DNA from: Undibacterium paludis
Lineage (GTDB): Bacteria; Pseudomonadota; Gammaproteobacteria; Burkholderiales; Burkholderiaceae_D
Length of the DNA stretch: 64,000 bases
Direction of reading: 5' to 3'
NCBI RefSeq assembly: GCF_022568815.1
Contig: NZ_JAKZHX010000016.1
Location: forward strand, 62,001 to 126,000
Shown: piece by piece, positions 17,341 through 26,136 of the stretch
Layout: each line of letters opens with the position of its first letter
How positions within the stretch are numbered: position 1 is the first letter of the stretch
Made by a program: the position numbers and the translations under genes
The notes under the pieces: model-generated
Database searches by the model: none
Told to the model about the DNA's origin: nothing
Seen by the model: the letters and a program-made list of their open reading frames with translations, nothing else

Positions 17341-17993
17341 GCGACCAACAGCCAGACCAGGTCCAGCCCATGCCGACAGCACAACAAGTACATTTGCTAC
17401 TGGTTGACGATCACCCGCTGGTCAGGGACGGCCTGCGTGCCCGGCTGGAAACCATCGCCAACATCCACGTTGCCGGGGAGGCAGGTAACGCCGAAGAAGC
17501 CCTGGCCATCGCCGCCAACACAAAAATCAACCTGGTGCTGATGGACATCAACCTGGGGACTGGCAATGGCATCAGCCTGACTGCCCGCTTCAAGGCAGAA
17601 TATCCTGACATTGCCGTGATCATGTTGTCCATGCATGAAAAAACCGAATACGTGAACCAGTCCATACAGGCAGGCGCCCGTGCCTACGTACTCAAGGATG
17701 CGCCGGCAGTAGAAATCATAGAAGCAATCGATACGGTCATTGCCGGTGGCACGTATTTCAGTTCCGGCCTGAAAAAACAGGGGGACTCTACTGAAAGCAG
17801 CCAGACATTGACACTGAGGGAGCAATCCATCCTGAAATGTATCGCCACCGGTAAGTCCAACAAACACATCGCCCGTGAACTGGGGCTGAGCGTGCGGACA
17901 GTGGAGACCCACAGGCTCAATATCAAACGCAAACTCAATATTGAGGGTCAGGCAGATTTGATACGGTATGCCTTGAACAATGTGGTGATGTAG
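17337..17993 (+). CDS. LuxR/NarL-family response regulator
   Basis: The DNA-binding partner of the preceding kinase. A receiver domain begins near residue 20 after a Gln/Pro-rich N-terminal tail; it has DDHPLVRDGL and the phosphoacceptor Asp70 in LVLMDINLG, with the conserved Lys in YVLKDA. The C-terminal GerE/LuxR helix-turn-helix (about residues 155-215) shows LTLREQSILKCIATGKSNK and RTVETHRLNIKRKL. It is expected to bind DNA as a dimer once phosphorylated. The target genes are not evident from neighbours. Confidence 0.94.
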   Translation: MSDQQPDQVQPMPTAQQVHLLLVDDHPLVRDGLRARLETIANIHVAGEAGNAEEALAIAANTKINLVLMDINLGTGNGISLTARFKAEYPDIAVIMLSMHEKTEYVNQSIQAGARAYVLKDAPAVEIIEAIDTVIAGGTYFSSGLKKQGDSTESSQTLTLREQSILKCIATGKSNKHIARELGLSVRTVETHRLNIKRKLNIEGQADLIRYALNNVVM

Positions 17994-18029
17994 TCCCGTA
18001 GCCCTGATGTAGTCCAGTGATGCATACAA

Positions 18030-18062
18030 AAAAAACGGCCTCTGAAAGGAGGCCGTTTTTTC
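18030..18062. terminator. Bidirectional terminator between response regulator and icd
   Basis: AAACGGCCT and AGGCCGTTT arms with a short TCTGAAAGG loop region, flanked by A and T runs. It serves both convergent genes. Confidence 0.9.
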
Positions 18063-18086
18063 ATATGCAGAACAGTACTTCTGAAA

Positions 18087-19340
18087 TTACATGTTCTCAA
18101 TCATCACGTCGCCGAAACCGGAGCAAGACACTTGTGTCGCGCCTTCCATCAGGCGAGCGAAGTCGTAAGTGACTTTCTTGGCCGTGATGGCTTTTTCTGT
18201 GGAACTGATCAACAGGTCAGCCGCTTCTACCCAGCCCATGTGACGCAACATCATTTCTGCGGACAGGATCAGGGAACCCGGGTTCACGTAATCTTTGCCA
18301 GCGTACTTCGGTGCTGTACCGTGGGTTGCTTCAAACATGGCGATAGAGTCAGACAGGTTGGCGCCTGGGGCGATACCGATACCACCGACCTGTGCTGCCA
18401 GCGCATCAGAGATATAGTCGCCATTCAGGTTCAGTGTAGCGATAACGCTGTATTCTGCCGGACGCAACAGGATTTGCTGCAAGAAAGCATCAGCGATGGA
18501 ATCCTTGACAGTGATTTCTTTGCCTGTCTTCGGATTCTTGAACTTGCACCATGGGCCGCCATCGATCAGTTCAGCGCCGAATTCTTTTTGTGCCAAAGCA
18601 TACGCCCAGTCACGGAAGCCACCTTCGGTGTACTTCATGATGTTGCCCTTGTGGACGATAGTCACGGATGGCTTGTCATTGTCGATGGCGTACTGGATCG
18701 CTTTGCGTACCAGACGCTCAGTACCTTCACGGGATACTGGCTTGACGCCGATACCGGAAGTTTCTGGGAAACGGATTTTCTTGACGCCCATTTCTTCAGT
18801 CAGGAACTTGATCAGTTTTTTAACCTGGTCAGAGCCTTCAGCGAATTCGATACCGGCATAGATATCTTCAGAGTTTTCACGGAAGATGACCATGTCAGTT
18901 TTTTCTGGCTCACGTACTGGGGATGGCACGCCTTTGAAATAACGTACTGGACGCAGGCAGACATACAGGTCAAGCTCTTGACGCAAGGCCACGTTCAGGG
19001 AACGGATGCCGCCGCCAACCGGTGTCGTCAATGGGCCTTTGATGGAAACGACGTAGTCTTTCAGTACTTTCAGTGTTTCTTCTGGCAGCCAGACGTCCGG
19101 GCCATAGACTTTAGTGGATTTTTCACCGGCATAGATTTCCATCCAGCTGATTTTGCGCTTGCCTGCGTAGGCTTTTGCCACGGCCGCATCAACGACCTTG
19201 ATCATGACAGGGCTGATATCAACACCGGTACCATCGCCTTCAATAAAAGGAATGATAGGATTATCAGGAACATTCAATGAAAAGTCAGCGTTGACGGTAA
19301 TTTGTTTACCTTCAGCAGGTACTTTAATATGTTGATACAT
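18087..19340 (-). CDS. icd: Isocitrate dehydrogenase (NADP-dependent)
   Basis: Oxidatively decarboxylates isocitrate to 2-oxoglutarate in the TCA cycle, producing NADPH. Seen: the substrate-binding RSLNVALRQ, which contains the Ser that IDH kinase phosphorylates in E. coli, RPVRYFKGVPSP, RENSEDIYAGIEF, and the downstream HGTAPKYAGKDYVNPGS adenosine-pocket region. The length of 417 residues matches the homodimeric E. coli type. The start MYQHIKVPAEG is the family standard. A terminator shared with the convergent response regulator follows. Confidence 0.97.
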   Translation of the reverse strand: MYQHIKVPAEGKQITVNADFSLNVPDNPIIPFIEGDGTGVDISPVMIKVVDAAVAKAYAGKRKISWMEIYAGEKSTKVYGPDVWLPEETLKVLKDYVVSIKGPLTTPVGGGIRSLNVALRQELDLYVCLRPVRYFKGVPSPVREPEKTDMVIFRENSEDIYAGIEFAEGSDQVKKLIKFLTEEMGVKKIRFPETSGIGVKPVSREGTERLVRKAIQYAIDNDKPSVTIVHKGNIMKYTEGGFRDWAYALAQKEFGAELIDGGPWCKFKNPKTGKEITVKDSIADAFLQQILLRPAEYSVIATLNLNGDYISDALAAQVGGIGIAPGANLSDSIAMFEATHGTAPKYAGKDYVNPGSLILSAEMMLRHMGWVEAADLLISSTEKAITAKKVTYDFARLMEGATQVSCSGFGDVMIENM

Positions 19341-19728
19341 CGTTTTCTCCGTAGGTGGGCGATCAAGCGGGTCGCGCTTTTCTCATCATTTGCCTTGCAT
19401 GCCAAGAGCAGTACCATCATAGCCTGTTTTTACAGCAATTCAATCAGCCAGGACAGTAACTCTTCTATAAGACACAAGACCATCATTTCGTATTATGCAC
19501 TACTATTTTACCGTATGCCATCAGTTTGTCAGCTTTACCGCCGCCAGCCAGGGCTGATTTCCATTTGCTTTGCCTGGATGGCAACTCTCATCATAGTCAC
19601 CCACAATCAGGCGTAACCACTACCGGCAACCAAAACCGGTTTTGTCATATCAGATATTGCAATAGCGATGACAATAGTCGTTGCGACAGACATGGCTATG
19701 CCTGGCATTTTACGGTTACCATATTGCC
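19341..19728. other. Intergenic region, no gene
   Basis: A 388-base divergent gap between icd and rluE that should hold both promoters. I found no well-matched promoter pair, no terminator and no coding frame with family-like composition. Confidence 0.4.
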
Positions 19729-20274
19729 ATGAAACTGATTTTGCTCAACAAACCTTTTAACGTGATGTGCCAGTTTTCGGCCCACCCCACCCGACCCACC
19801 CTGGCCGATTACGTCAAGATACCGCGCATATATCCGGCAGGCAGGCTTGATGCTGACAGTGAGGGATTGATATTGCTGACGGATGACGGCCAGCTGCAAA
19901 ACCGTATCAGCCATCCTGACCACAAACAGCCCAAGACTTATCTGGTGCAGGTTGAAGGCACGCCTGACCATGCAGCCCTGGACAAACTGAGGCAGCCTAT
20001 CGATCTTGGTGATTTTGTCACCCAACCCTGCATAGTCAGGCATATCCACCAGCCAGAATGGCTATGGCCACGCAACCCACCAGTACGCGAGCGCGCCAGC
20101 ATACCCACCAGCTGGCTGGCGATGACTTTATCTGAGGGAAAAAACCGCCAGGTCAGGCGCATGACGGCAGCCGTTGGCCTGCCAACCTTGCGTCTTATCC
20201 GCAGTAGTATAGGAGGCTATTCGCTGGAAACCCATCCATTGATGCCTGGCGAATGGCAGGAAGTTAAAGTTTAG
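19729..20274 (+). CDS. rluE: 23S rRNA pseudouridine synthase (RluE/RsuA family)
   Basis: Isomerises a uridine in 23S rRNA (U2457 in E. coli for RluE). The catalytic motif GRLDADSEGLILLT contains the nucleophile Asp41. The next conserved blocks are KTYLVQVEG and the C-terminal EGKNRQVRRMTAAVGLPTLRLIR. At 181 residues it lacks the S4 domain, as RluE does and RsuA, RluB and RluF do not. The start ATG 19729 gives MKLILLNKPF, the family N-terminus; a longer reading from 19681 adds 16 residues without match. Confidence 0.9.
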   Translation: MKLILLNKPFNVMCQFSAHPTRPTLADYVKIPRIYPAGRLDADSEGLILLTDDGQLQNRISHPDHKQPKTYLVQVEGTPDHAALDKLRQPIDLGDFVTQPCIVRHIHQPEWLWPRNPPVRERASIPTSWLAMTLSEGKNRQVRRMTAAVGLPTLRLIRSSIGGYSLETHPLMPGEWQEVKV

Positions 20275-20420
20275 ACAATATTTGCACAAAAATTCAGAAA
20301 TAAATCCCGAAACGATTTAAATTAATTAGAATTCCTGTCAACGCCCAGGTGACCGGACGCGTTATTTACCATGATTCGATTGAATCGCCTTTATCCAACT
20401 TTTTTTGAGGGACACACAAA

Positions 20421-20633
20421 ATGAAAAAATTGATCGCCGCTCTGGTAGCCACATTGTTCGCTACTGCCGCTTTTGCTCAAGCATCCGCTCCTTCAGCTAA
20501 AGCATCTGCTCCTGCTGCATCCGCTTCTGCAGCAGCAGCTGCATCTACTGACGCTTCCAAGCCAGCTAAAAAAGCGAAGAAACATAAAAAAGCGAAAGAA
20601 GCATCCGCAGCATCCGCATCTGCTTCCAAGTAA
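20421..20633 (+). CDS. Small exported Ala/Ser/Lys-rich protein
   Basis: A 70-residue protein with a clear signal peptide (MKKLIAALVATLFATAAFA, cleavage after residue 19). The mature part of 51 residues is almost entirely Ala, Ser, Lys, Pro and Thr, with repeats of the type SAPSAKASAP and a basic KKAKKHKKAK core. Such low-complexity cationic periplasmic proteins are common in Burkholderiales and usually annotated as hypothetical. A GAGGGA ribosome site lies at the right distance, and a strong terminator follows 20 bases after the stop, so it is a well-expressed monocistronic unit. The function is unknown; electrostatic binding to nucleic acid or envelope polymers is only a guess. Confidence 0.8.
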   Translation: MKKLIAALVATLFATAAFAQASAPSAKASAPAASASAAAAASTDASKPAKKAKKHKKAKEASAASASASK

Positions 20634-20653
20634 GATTAGCGCAACTTCAAATC

Positions 20654-20679
20654 AAGGCAGGATTATCCTGCCTTTTTTT
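20654..20679 (+). terminator. Terminator of the small exported protein gene
   Basis: AAGGCAGGAT and ATCCTGCCTT arms followed by seven Ts. Confidence 0.9.
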
Positions 20680-20782
20680 ACGCCTGCAGCAAAACCTGCT
20701 TCGAGCACACTCATTTCAATAGAACAAGCCCGTCAGCAAATTCAGGATTCCAGAATAAAAACCAAAAAGCAGAAGGCAAAGT

Positions 20783-20812
20783 AAAAAAACCGCAATAAAT
20801 TGCGGTTTTTTT
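20783..20812 (-). terminator. Terminator of rpsT
   Basis: AAAAAACCGCAAT and a complementary right arm with a short loop, flanked by A and T runs on both sides. It lies 60 bases beyond the rpsT stop and can work in both directions. Confidence 0.85.
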
Positions 20813-20871
20813 ACATCGGCTACTGAAGCAGTTTACAGACTTGCTGCAAATGCCAAGCCAGGCTTGATAAA

Positions 20872-21135
20872 TTAAGCCAGTGCTTTCAGAGCGGAAGCCA
20901 GACGGCTCTTATGGCGAGCTGCCTTGTTTTTGTGAATAATTTTCTTGTCAGCGATACGGTCGATAACCGATACGGAATTTTGGAAAATTGTTGCAGCAGC
21001 AGCTTTGTCGCCGGCTTCGATTGCTTTACGAACAGCTTTGATCGCTGTGCGCAGCGTGGAGCGCTGGCTGGAGTTGTGTGCATTCAGTTTAACTGCTTGA
21101 CGAGCACGTTTGCGTGCTTGTGCGGTATTTGCCAT
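20872..21135 (-). CDS. rpsT: 30S ribosomal protein S20
   Basis: A primary 16S rRNA-binding protein of the small subunit body. The 87-residue sequence shows the family pattern MANTAQARKRARQAVKLNAHN, SQRSTLRTAIKAVRKA and the C-terminal IIHKNKAARHKSRLASAL. It is monocistronic, with a promoter at 21221-21249 and a terminator at 20783. S20 is commonly feedback-regulated on its own mRNA; the leader here is about 80 bases. Confidence 0.98.
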   Translation of the reverse strand: MANTAQARKRARQAVKLNAHNSSQRSTLRTAIKAVRKAIEAGDKAAAATIFQNSVSVIDRIADKKIIHKNKAARHKSRLASALKALA

Positions 21136-21490
21136 GAGATTTCCTAAACGTGGTCAAAGCGACGAGGTCAAAACATTTGATTTATAAATGCCACGCCGCA
21201 AAAATTCTATACAGCTTTGCAGTATAACCGGATTTATTTTTGTTAGCAAGTATACTCTTCGTTTCATTCAACAAAACTGCCACGCTCCGTAACTATCAGG
21301 GGTAAATAAGCAGTTCCCTGCGCTGTCATCATTAAATTTTGTCTGACTGTATCTATCCTCGCCGTGCTGATGATGTAAAACTTGTGCTTAAAGCCACACA
21401 TTTAGCCACCCATTTGTGGCAGCGCATTTTGCATGATGCCCGCATGATACCCATCAAGCAGATCGCAAATCTTACACTGAAAGGCAATAC
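21136..21490. other. Intergenic region rpsT / acetyltransferase
   Basis: A divergent gap of 355 bases. The left third is the rpsT leader and promoter. The right part has no recognisable promoter for the acetyltransferase gene and no coding signal. Confidence 0.45.
21221..21249 (-). promoter_or_regulatory. Sigma-70 promoter of rpsT
   Basis: On the minus strand: -35 TTGCTA (21249-21244), a 17-base spacer and -10 TATACT (21226-21221). Transcription would start near 21214 and give a leader of about 80 bases. Confidence 0.65.
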
Positions 21491-22084
21491 ATGAACTGCA
21501 CACCCATAACCCTGCGCGGCAAATACGTCACACTTGAGCCTCTGGAGCAGCAACACCTGGCAGATATGGCCGCCGTCGCAGCAGACGGTAAATTATGGCG
21601 CTTGTTTTATACCTCGGTCCCCTCGCCAGAAAACACCCAGCGCTGGCTCGATACTGCCCTCGACATGCAAAAACAGCAGAAGGCGATCCCCTTTGTGGTT
21701 CGTGAAAACAGCAGTGGCAAAATCATAGGAACAACCAGATACTGTAATATGGACATGAATAACAGGCGCACCGAAATTGGTTACACCTGGTATGCACAAA
21801 GAGTGCAGCGCAGCCCGGTGAATACTGAATGCAAGTTATTATTGCTGGAACATGCTTTTGAAGTATTTGGCTGCATCGCGGTCGAGTTTCGCACTGACTG
21901 GCTCAACCGGCGCTCACAGGCAGCCATAGAACGCCTGGGTGCCAAGCGTGATGCGGTGTTGCGTAACCATATGATCATGCCGGATGGCCGCATACGCGAC
22001 ACCGTGATCTATAGCATACTCAATACTGAATGGCCGGGCGTAAAAAGAAACTTGCAATATATGCAAATCCGATATGAAGAATGA
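21491..22084 (+). CDS. GNAT family N-acetyltransferase (RimJ/RimL-like)
   Basis: A 197-residue acetyl-CoA-dependent acetyltransferase. The opening LRGKYVTLEPLEQQHL and the later NRRTEIGYTWYAQRVQRSPVN, then VEFRTDWLNRRSQAAIERLGAKRDAVLRNHM, are the characteristic blocks of the Acetyltransf_3 group, which includes ribosomal protein and aminoacyl-nucleotide acetylases. The usual Q/RxxGxG/A acetyl-CoA loop is degenerate here (QRSPVN), which is common in this subgroup. The substrate is unknown. The VWA gene begins 19 bases after its stop, on the same strand, so they may be cotranscribed. Confidence 0.87.
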   Translation: MNCTPITLRGKYVTLEPLEQQHLADMAAVAADGKLWRLFYTSVPSPENTQRWLDTALDMQKQQKAIPFVVRENSSGKIIGTTRYCNMDMNNRRTEIGYTWYAQRVQRSPVNTECKLLLLEHAFEVFGCIAVEFRTDWLNRRSQAAIERLGAKRDAVLRNHMIMPDGRIRDTVIYSILNTEWPGVKRNLQYMQIRYEE

Positions 22085-22102
22085 TAGTTTAGGGGGCAAA
22101 AA

Positions 22103-23272
22103 GTGCTGATCGATTTTTTCTTTACATTAAAGGACGCCAAGATACCAGTATCCATCAAGGAATTCCTGATGCTGCTGGAAGCCATGGAAAAAGGTCTGGT
22201 CAGCATGTCCCTCGATGATTTTTATTTCCTCTCGCGCACCATCATGGTCAAGGATGAGGCGCATTATGACAAATTTGACAAAGCCTTCGGTCTGTACTTC
22301 AAAGGCATAGACACCATCTTTGAAAAACGCCCGGACATACCACTGGACTGGCTCATGAAGCGCATGGAGCGTGAATTGACTGATGAGCAAAAAGCCGCTA
22401 TCGAAAAATTTGGCTATGACAAGCTGATGGACAGGCTGCAAGAGTTGCTAAAGGAGCAAAAAGAGCGGCATGAAGGTGGCAGCAAATGGATAGGTACTGG
22501 CGGCACTTCACCTTTCGGTAATGGCGGCGCCAATCCCGAGGGTATACGCATAGGCGGTAAAGGGGGTGGCCGCAGCGCTGTCAAGGTATGGGAAGCACGC
22601 TCCTTCCGCGATTATGATGCTGAACGCGAACTCGGCACCCGCAACATCAAGGTCGCCCTGCGCCGTCTGCGCAAATTTGCCCGCCAGGGTGCAGAAGAAG
22701 AACTGGCGCTTGACGCCACTATCAAGGCCACGGCCAACAACGCCGGCTACCTTGATATCAAGATGCAGCCTGAACGCAAGAACAACATCAAGGTGCTCAT
22801 GCTGCTCGACGTGGGCGGCACCATGGATGACCATATTGCCCAGACTGAAGAGCTATTCTCGGCAGCCAAGACAGAATTCAAGAATATGGAATTCTTTTAT
22901 TTCCATAACTGCGTGTATGACTACTTGTGGAAAAATAACAGGCGCCGTCACGCAGAAAAATTCCCCACCTGGGACGTCTTGCGCAAATACACACCGGATA
23001 CCAAGGTGATCTTTGTCGGCGACGCCACCATGAGCCCCTATGAAATCTTGCAGGCCGGTGGCTCGGTTGAATACAACAATGAAGAGGCCGGGGCAACCTG
23101 GCTGCAGCGCTTTACCTCGGCTTTCCCCAAATACATCTGGCTTAATCCAGAACCTGAGGGTTTGTGGCAATACCGTCAGTCAATTTCAGTCATACGTCAG
23201 ATCATGAGCAATCGCATGTTCCCGGTCACCATAGAAGGCCTGGAACGCGGAATGCGCCTGCTGAGCAAATGA
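22103..23272 (+). CDS. VWA domain-containing CoxE-like protein
   Basis: A 389-residue cytosolic protein with a helical N-terminal region, a Gly-rich linker (about residues 130-155, GGTSPFGNGGANPEG type) and a C-terminal von Willebrand factor A-like domain. The metal-site motif reads LLDVGGTMDDH near residue 234; this DVGGxM form is characteristic of the CoxE/YehP-like group rather than the classical DxSxS. Family members normally act with a MoxR-type AAA+ ATPase as a metal-insertion or chaperone pair. No such ATPase gene is adjacent here. The start is a GTG with a strong AGGGGG ribosome site six bases upstream. Confidence 0.85.
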   Translation: MLIDFFFTLKDAKIPVSIKEFLMLLEAMEKGLVSMSLDDFYFLSRTIMVKDEAHYDKFDKAFGLYFKGIDTIFEKRPDIPLDWLMKRMERELTDEQKAAIEKFGYDKLMDRLQELLKEQKERHEGGSKWIGTGGTSPFGNGGANPEGIRIGGKGGGRSAVKVWEARSFRDYDAERELGTRNIKVALRRLRKFARQGAEEELALDATIKATANNAGYLDIKMQPERKNNIKVLMLLDVGGTMDDHIAQTEELFSAAKTEFKNMEFFYFHNCVYDYLWKNNRRRHAEKFPTWDVLRKYTPDTKVIFVGDATMSPYEILQAGGSVEYNNEEAGATWLQRFTSAFPKYIWLNPEPEGLWQYRQSISVIRQIMSNRMFPVTIEGLERGMRLLSK

Positions 23273-23326
23273 GGGGCAAGTGGCTTTTTAAAAAAGCGCT
23301 GAAGATAACGCCCCTTCAATGCAATG

Positions 23327-25735
23327 TCATTTCCCGCGCATCAGCAGTGTGCTTCTGGTATGCGCGGCCACATCCCTGGCGCTCAGGTATTGCGGCACAT
23401 AACTGCCCACTGCAAAACTGGCCGCCTGATCATTGTAGTGGGCATCAAACAGCACACCGCTTTGACCAACCGGGTTGATGCCAAGGGCTTTGCTGGCATC
23501 GCCAAAATCAATCAGTCTGCGGGTTGAGGGACCGTAAGTAACCTCCCAGGGTGCCGGGCCGATGGGACCAGACAGGTTATTCGGCACTTCACGTCCACCG
23601 GCAACAGCAAAAGGGCCGACATTGAATAATTTATCCAAAGGTTTTTGTTGTGATAAAGGATGTTTGTGCGTCAGCGTATGCGCTCTGGCCCAGGTCCATT
23701 GCCTGCTATCAGCCCCCAGGACTTTTTTCAGATGGGTAATACTGTCTGTCCAGGCCAGTTTGATGACTGTGTCACGTCCTTTTTTTGTTGCCGTGTTACG
23801 ATCATCCCACCAGGGAGACTGCTCGTCAGCGAGCAGGCGCGGCAAGGCAAAATCAAGTGCGCGCGAGCGCAACAGATTCTTGAATTGTGCTTCACCGAGC
23901 TCATCTGCCATGGCAACAAAGCAGACCTGATACAGCATTTGGCTGAATAAAACTGGGGCAACGCTATTAAGCTGATAACTGCCATCCCAATTTTCAAGCA
24001 GGCCTAACAGACGCTTGCCTTCATCATCGCTGACCTGTCTGCGCAACACTGGCAACAGATGCGGCAACACCTGCGCCGCATAGCCGGTTTGCGTATCAAG
24101 CTGAAGCGTCTGACTGTTTTTGACATCCCACCTCATGCCCGGCTGCGCCAGCAAAGCCTCGAGACGGCGCGCTCTTTCCGGCAAATTGTAGTAACCAGGT
24201 ATGGAAAAGTCAGCATTGGGTAAAGGTTGCTGATTGGCCGATACGATAAAGCCACGTGCGGGATTGATTTCGTGCGGATTGTCAGCAAATTCAGTAAAGC
24301 CCAACTTGTTGGCCTCATCACTGGCGCCATCAAGAATAAAGGCGGGGTTGACACCTTGCGGCCTGCTGACCAGTTTTGCGGCGGCCCACCAGCCTATGTC
24401 GCCAGCAGCATTAGCCCAGACCACGTTCAAACCTGGTGCATGGATCTTGCTGGCGGCAACACCGGCCATATCCGATTTTTTGGCGCGTCCCAGTTCATAA
24501 AATGCTTCCAGCACAGGATTTTCTGTTTCCAGGAATGCCCACCACATCGCCACAGGCTTGCCCGCATACGCTTCACCAAGATTATCTTTGAACGCGTCAG
24601 TAATGATAGGGCCGTGCGGTGACCGACGCAGCTGCAATTTCAATGCCTCTGCACCTTTGACCTTGATGATTTCTTCACGACTCTGCATGTCGACCCATTT
24701 ACCTTTGACCCATACCTGGTTGGGATTTTGTGGATTGACTTTTTCTGCGATCAAATCAAGATCGTCGTTTTGCAGCATGGTCAAAGTCCAGCCGTGATAC
24801 GACTTGTGGCCCAACAGGGCAAACGGGTTCAGCGCCTGGTAATGACCATACAATTCAAACCCCGGCATGTTCAGGTGCGCCTCGTACCAGACAGCCGGTG
24901 CGGAATAGGCAATATGCGGGTCGCCTGCCAGCAAGGGCTTGCCGCTGGCGGTCCTGCTGCCAGAAACGACCCAGGCATTACTGCCTTCCATTTGTGGCAG
25001 GCCAAATTCTTCCAGCACCTCCTGACTGGTGCGTGCGATGCGCTGGAGCTTATCCCAGTCGGCCTGTTGCAAGGACAGTTGTGTATTGACTACCCCCCTG
25101 GGGTGCCATTCCAGATCAAAAATTCGCAAATAATCCGGCCCCAGCTTGTCTCGCACCATGGTCAATACAGGTTCGGTCCTGAATGCAGCTGCAAAGCTAT
25201 AGGCCATATAGCCTGAGACTGCAACGGTATCCTCTGCTGTGAATGGGCGTTTGGGTATGCCCAGCAAATCAAATTCCAGTGGTGCTGCATGACCGGCCTG
25301 GAACTGGTTGATGCCATCCAGATAGGCATACAATGCCTTGACGGCTGCTGAATTCTTGTCGAGCCTGGCAACATACTCATCTGCGTGTTGACGCAAACCC
25401 AGGGTACGGAATAAGCGATCAGCATCCAGCAGTTTGGGGCCAAGAATTTCTGCCAGCTCACCGCGCGCCAGGCGGCGCGCCATCTCCATCTGGAACAGGC
25501 GATCCTGCGCATGGACATAGCCGAGAGCGCGATACAGGTCAGCCTCATTTTTTGCCTGTATATGCGGCACGCCACGCTCGTCATAATTGACAGTGACTTC
25601 AGCCTGCAGACCGGACAGGACGATTTCGCCGCTACGCTGTACACGCTTGCTGTATATATACAGGCTCACACCTGTAAATGCGATGACCAACAAACCAAGC
25701 AGGCTGAGTACAACCCATTTCAACAAGCGCTTCAT
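23327..25735 (-). CDS. Penicillin acylase family protein
   Basis: An Ntn-hydrolase of 802 residues, expected to be exported and cut autocatalytically into alpha and beta chains. The N-terminus MKRLLKWVVLSLLGLLVIAF is a signal sequence or membrane anchor. The alpha-chain blocks DERGVPHIQAKNEADLYRALGYVHAQDRLFQMEMARR are present. The beta-chain nucleophile is Ser252 in GSNAWVVSG, followed by GKPLLAGDPHI. The family includes penicillin G acylases, glutaryl acylases and N-acyl-homoserine-lactone acylases such as PvdQ, so the substrate cannot be fixed. The start is placed at ATG 25735; the frame runs 66 bases further upstream without a signal-like N-terminus. It converges with the VWA gene. Confidence 0.88.
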   Translation of the reverse strand: MKRLLKWVVLSLLGLLVIAFTGVSLYIYSKRVQRSGEIVLSGLQAEVTVNYDERGVPHIQAKNEADLYRALGYVHAQDRLFQMEMARRLARGELAEILGPKLLDADRLFRTLGLRQHADEYVARLDKNSAAVKALYAYLDGINQFQAGHAAPLEFDLLGIPKRPFTAEDTVAVSGYMAYSFAAAFRTEPVLTMVRDKLGPDYLRIFDLEWHPRGVVNTQLSLQQADWDKLQRIARTSQEVLEEFGLPQMEGSNAWVVSGSRTASGKPLLAGDPHIAYSAPAVWYEAHLNMPGFELYGHYQALNPFALLGHKSYHGWTLTMLQNDDLDLIAEKVNPQNPNQVWVKGKWVDMQSREEIIKVKGAEALKLQLRRSPHGPIITDAFKDNLGEAYAGKPVAMWWAFLETENPVLEAFYELGRAKKSDMAGVAASKIHAPGLNVVWANAAGDIGWWAAAKLVSRPQGVNPAFILDGASDEANKLGFTEFADNPHEINPARGFIVSANQQPLPNADFSIPGYYNLPERARRLEALLAQPGMRWDVKNSQTLQLDTQTGYAAQVLPHLLPVLRRQVSDDEGKRLLGLLENWDGSYQLNSVAPVLFSQMLYQVCFVAMADELGEAQFKNLLRSRALDFALPRLLADEQSPWWDDRNTATKKGRDTVIKLAWTDSITHLKKVLGADSRQWTWARAHTLTHKHPLSQQKPLDKLFNVGPFAVAGGREVPNNLSGPIGPAPWEVTYGPSTRRLIDFGDASKALGINPVGQSGVLFDAHYNDQAASFAVGSYVPQYLSARDVAAHTRSTLLMRGK

Positions 25736-26136
25736 CGTCCGGTTTCCCATTTGAAATCGTTTGATAATTTTACACTCAAGCCGGCGCAAAGGCAGATGCA
25801 AAGATCAGCGGACAATTAGTCACGCAAAACCTGACCAAACAACAGCGCCCGGCTTTACTGCGCACAGGCATACGCTTGAAAACCAGTCGAACACTAAACA
25901 TATCTTTTTAACAATGACACTCATTCAAACCTGATCAGCATCAGTCTTTACAAGAACGAACACAAGCCGAAAATGCAAGGCCTGCTGACTATGCATACAG
26001 AAAAGGATAGACTGCTCTATTGATTTTAGCTGTTCCAGCAACATCTATTGGGCTTTAGCACGCGCTACAGAGCGCAAACAGATTCTTAGTCGTATTTAGT
26101 CACGATTCGCCCCAAGTCACCCACCCAGGACTGCGC
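25736..26136. other. Intergenic region, no gene
   Basis: A divergent 401-base gap between the acylase and ABC exporter genes. I see no coding signal, terminator or strong promoter match. Confidence 0.4.

Noticed and set aside
18132..19280. Plus-strand open frame of 382 codons opposite icd
   Set aside because: Antisense to a complete, well-conserved icd gene; aromatic and Asp-rich composition with no domain.
20473..20784. Leu/His-rich frame overlapping the small exported protein gene
   Set aside because: It is the out-of-frame reading of the Ala/Ser/Lys repeats and runs through a terminator.
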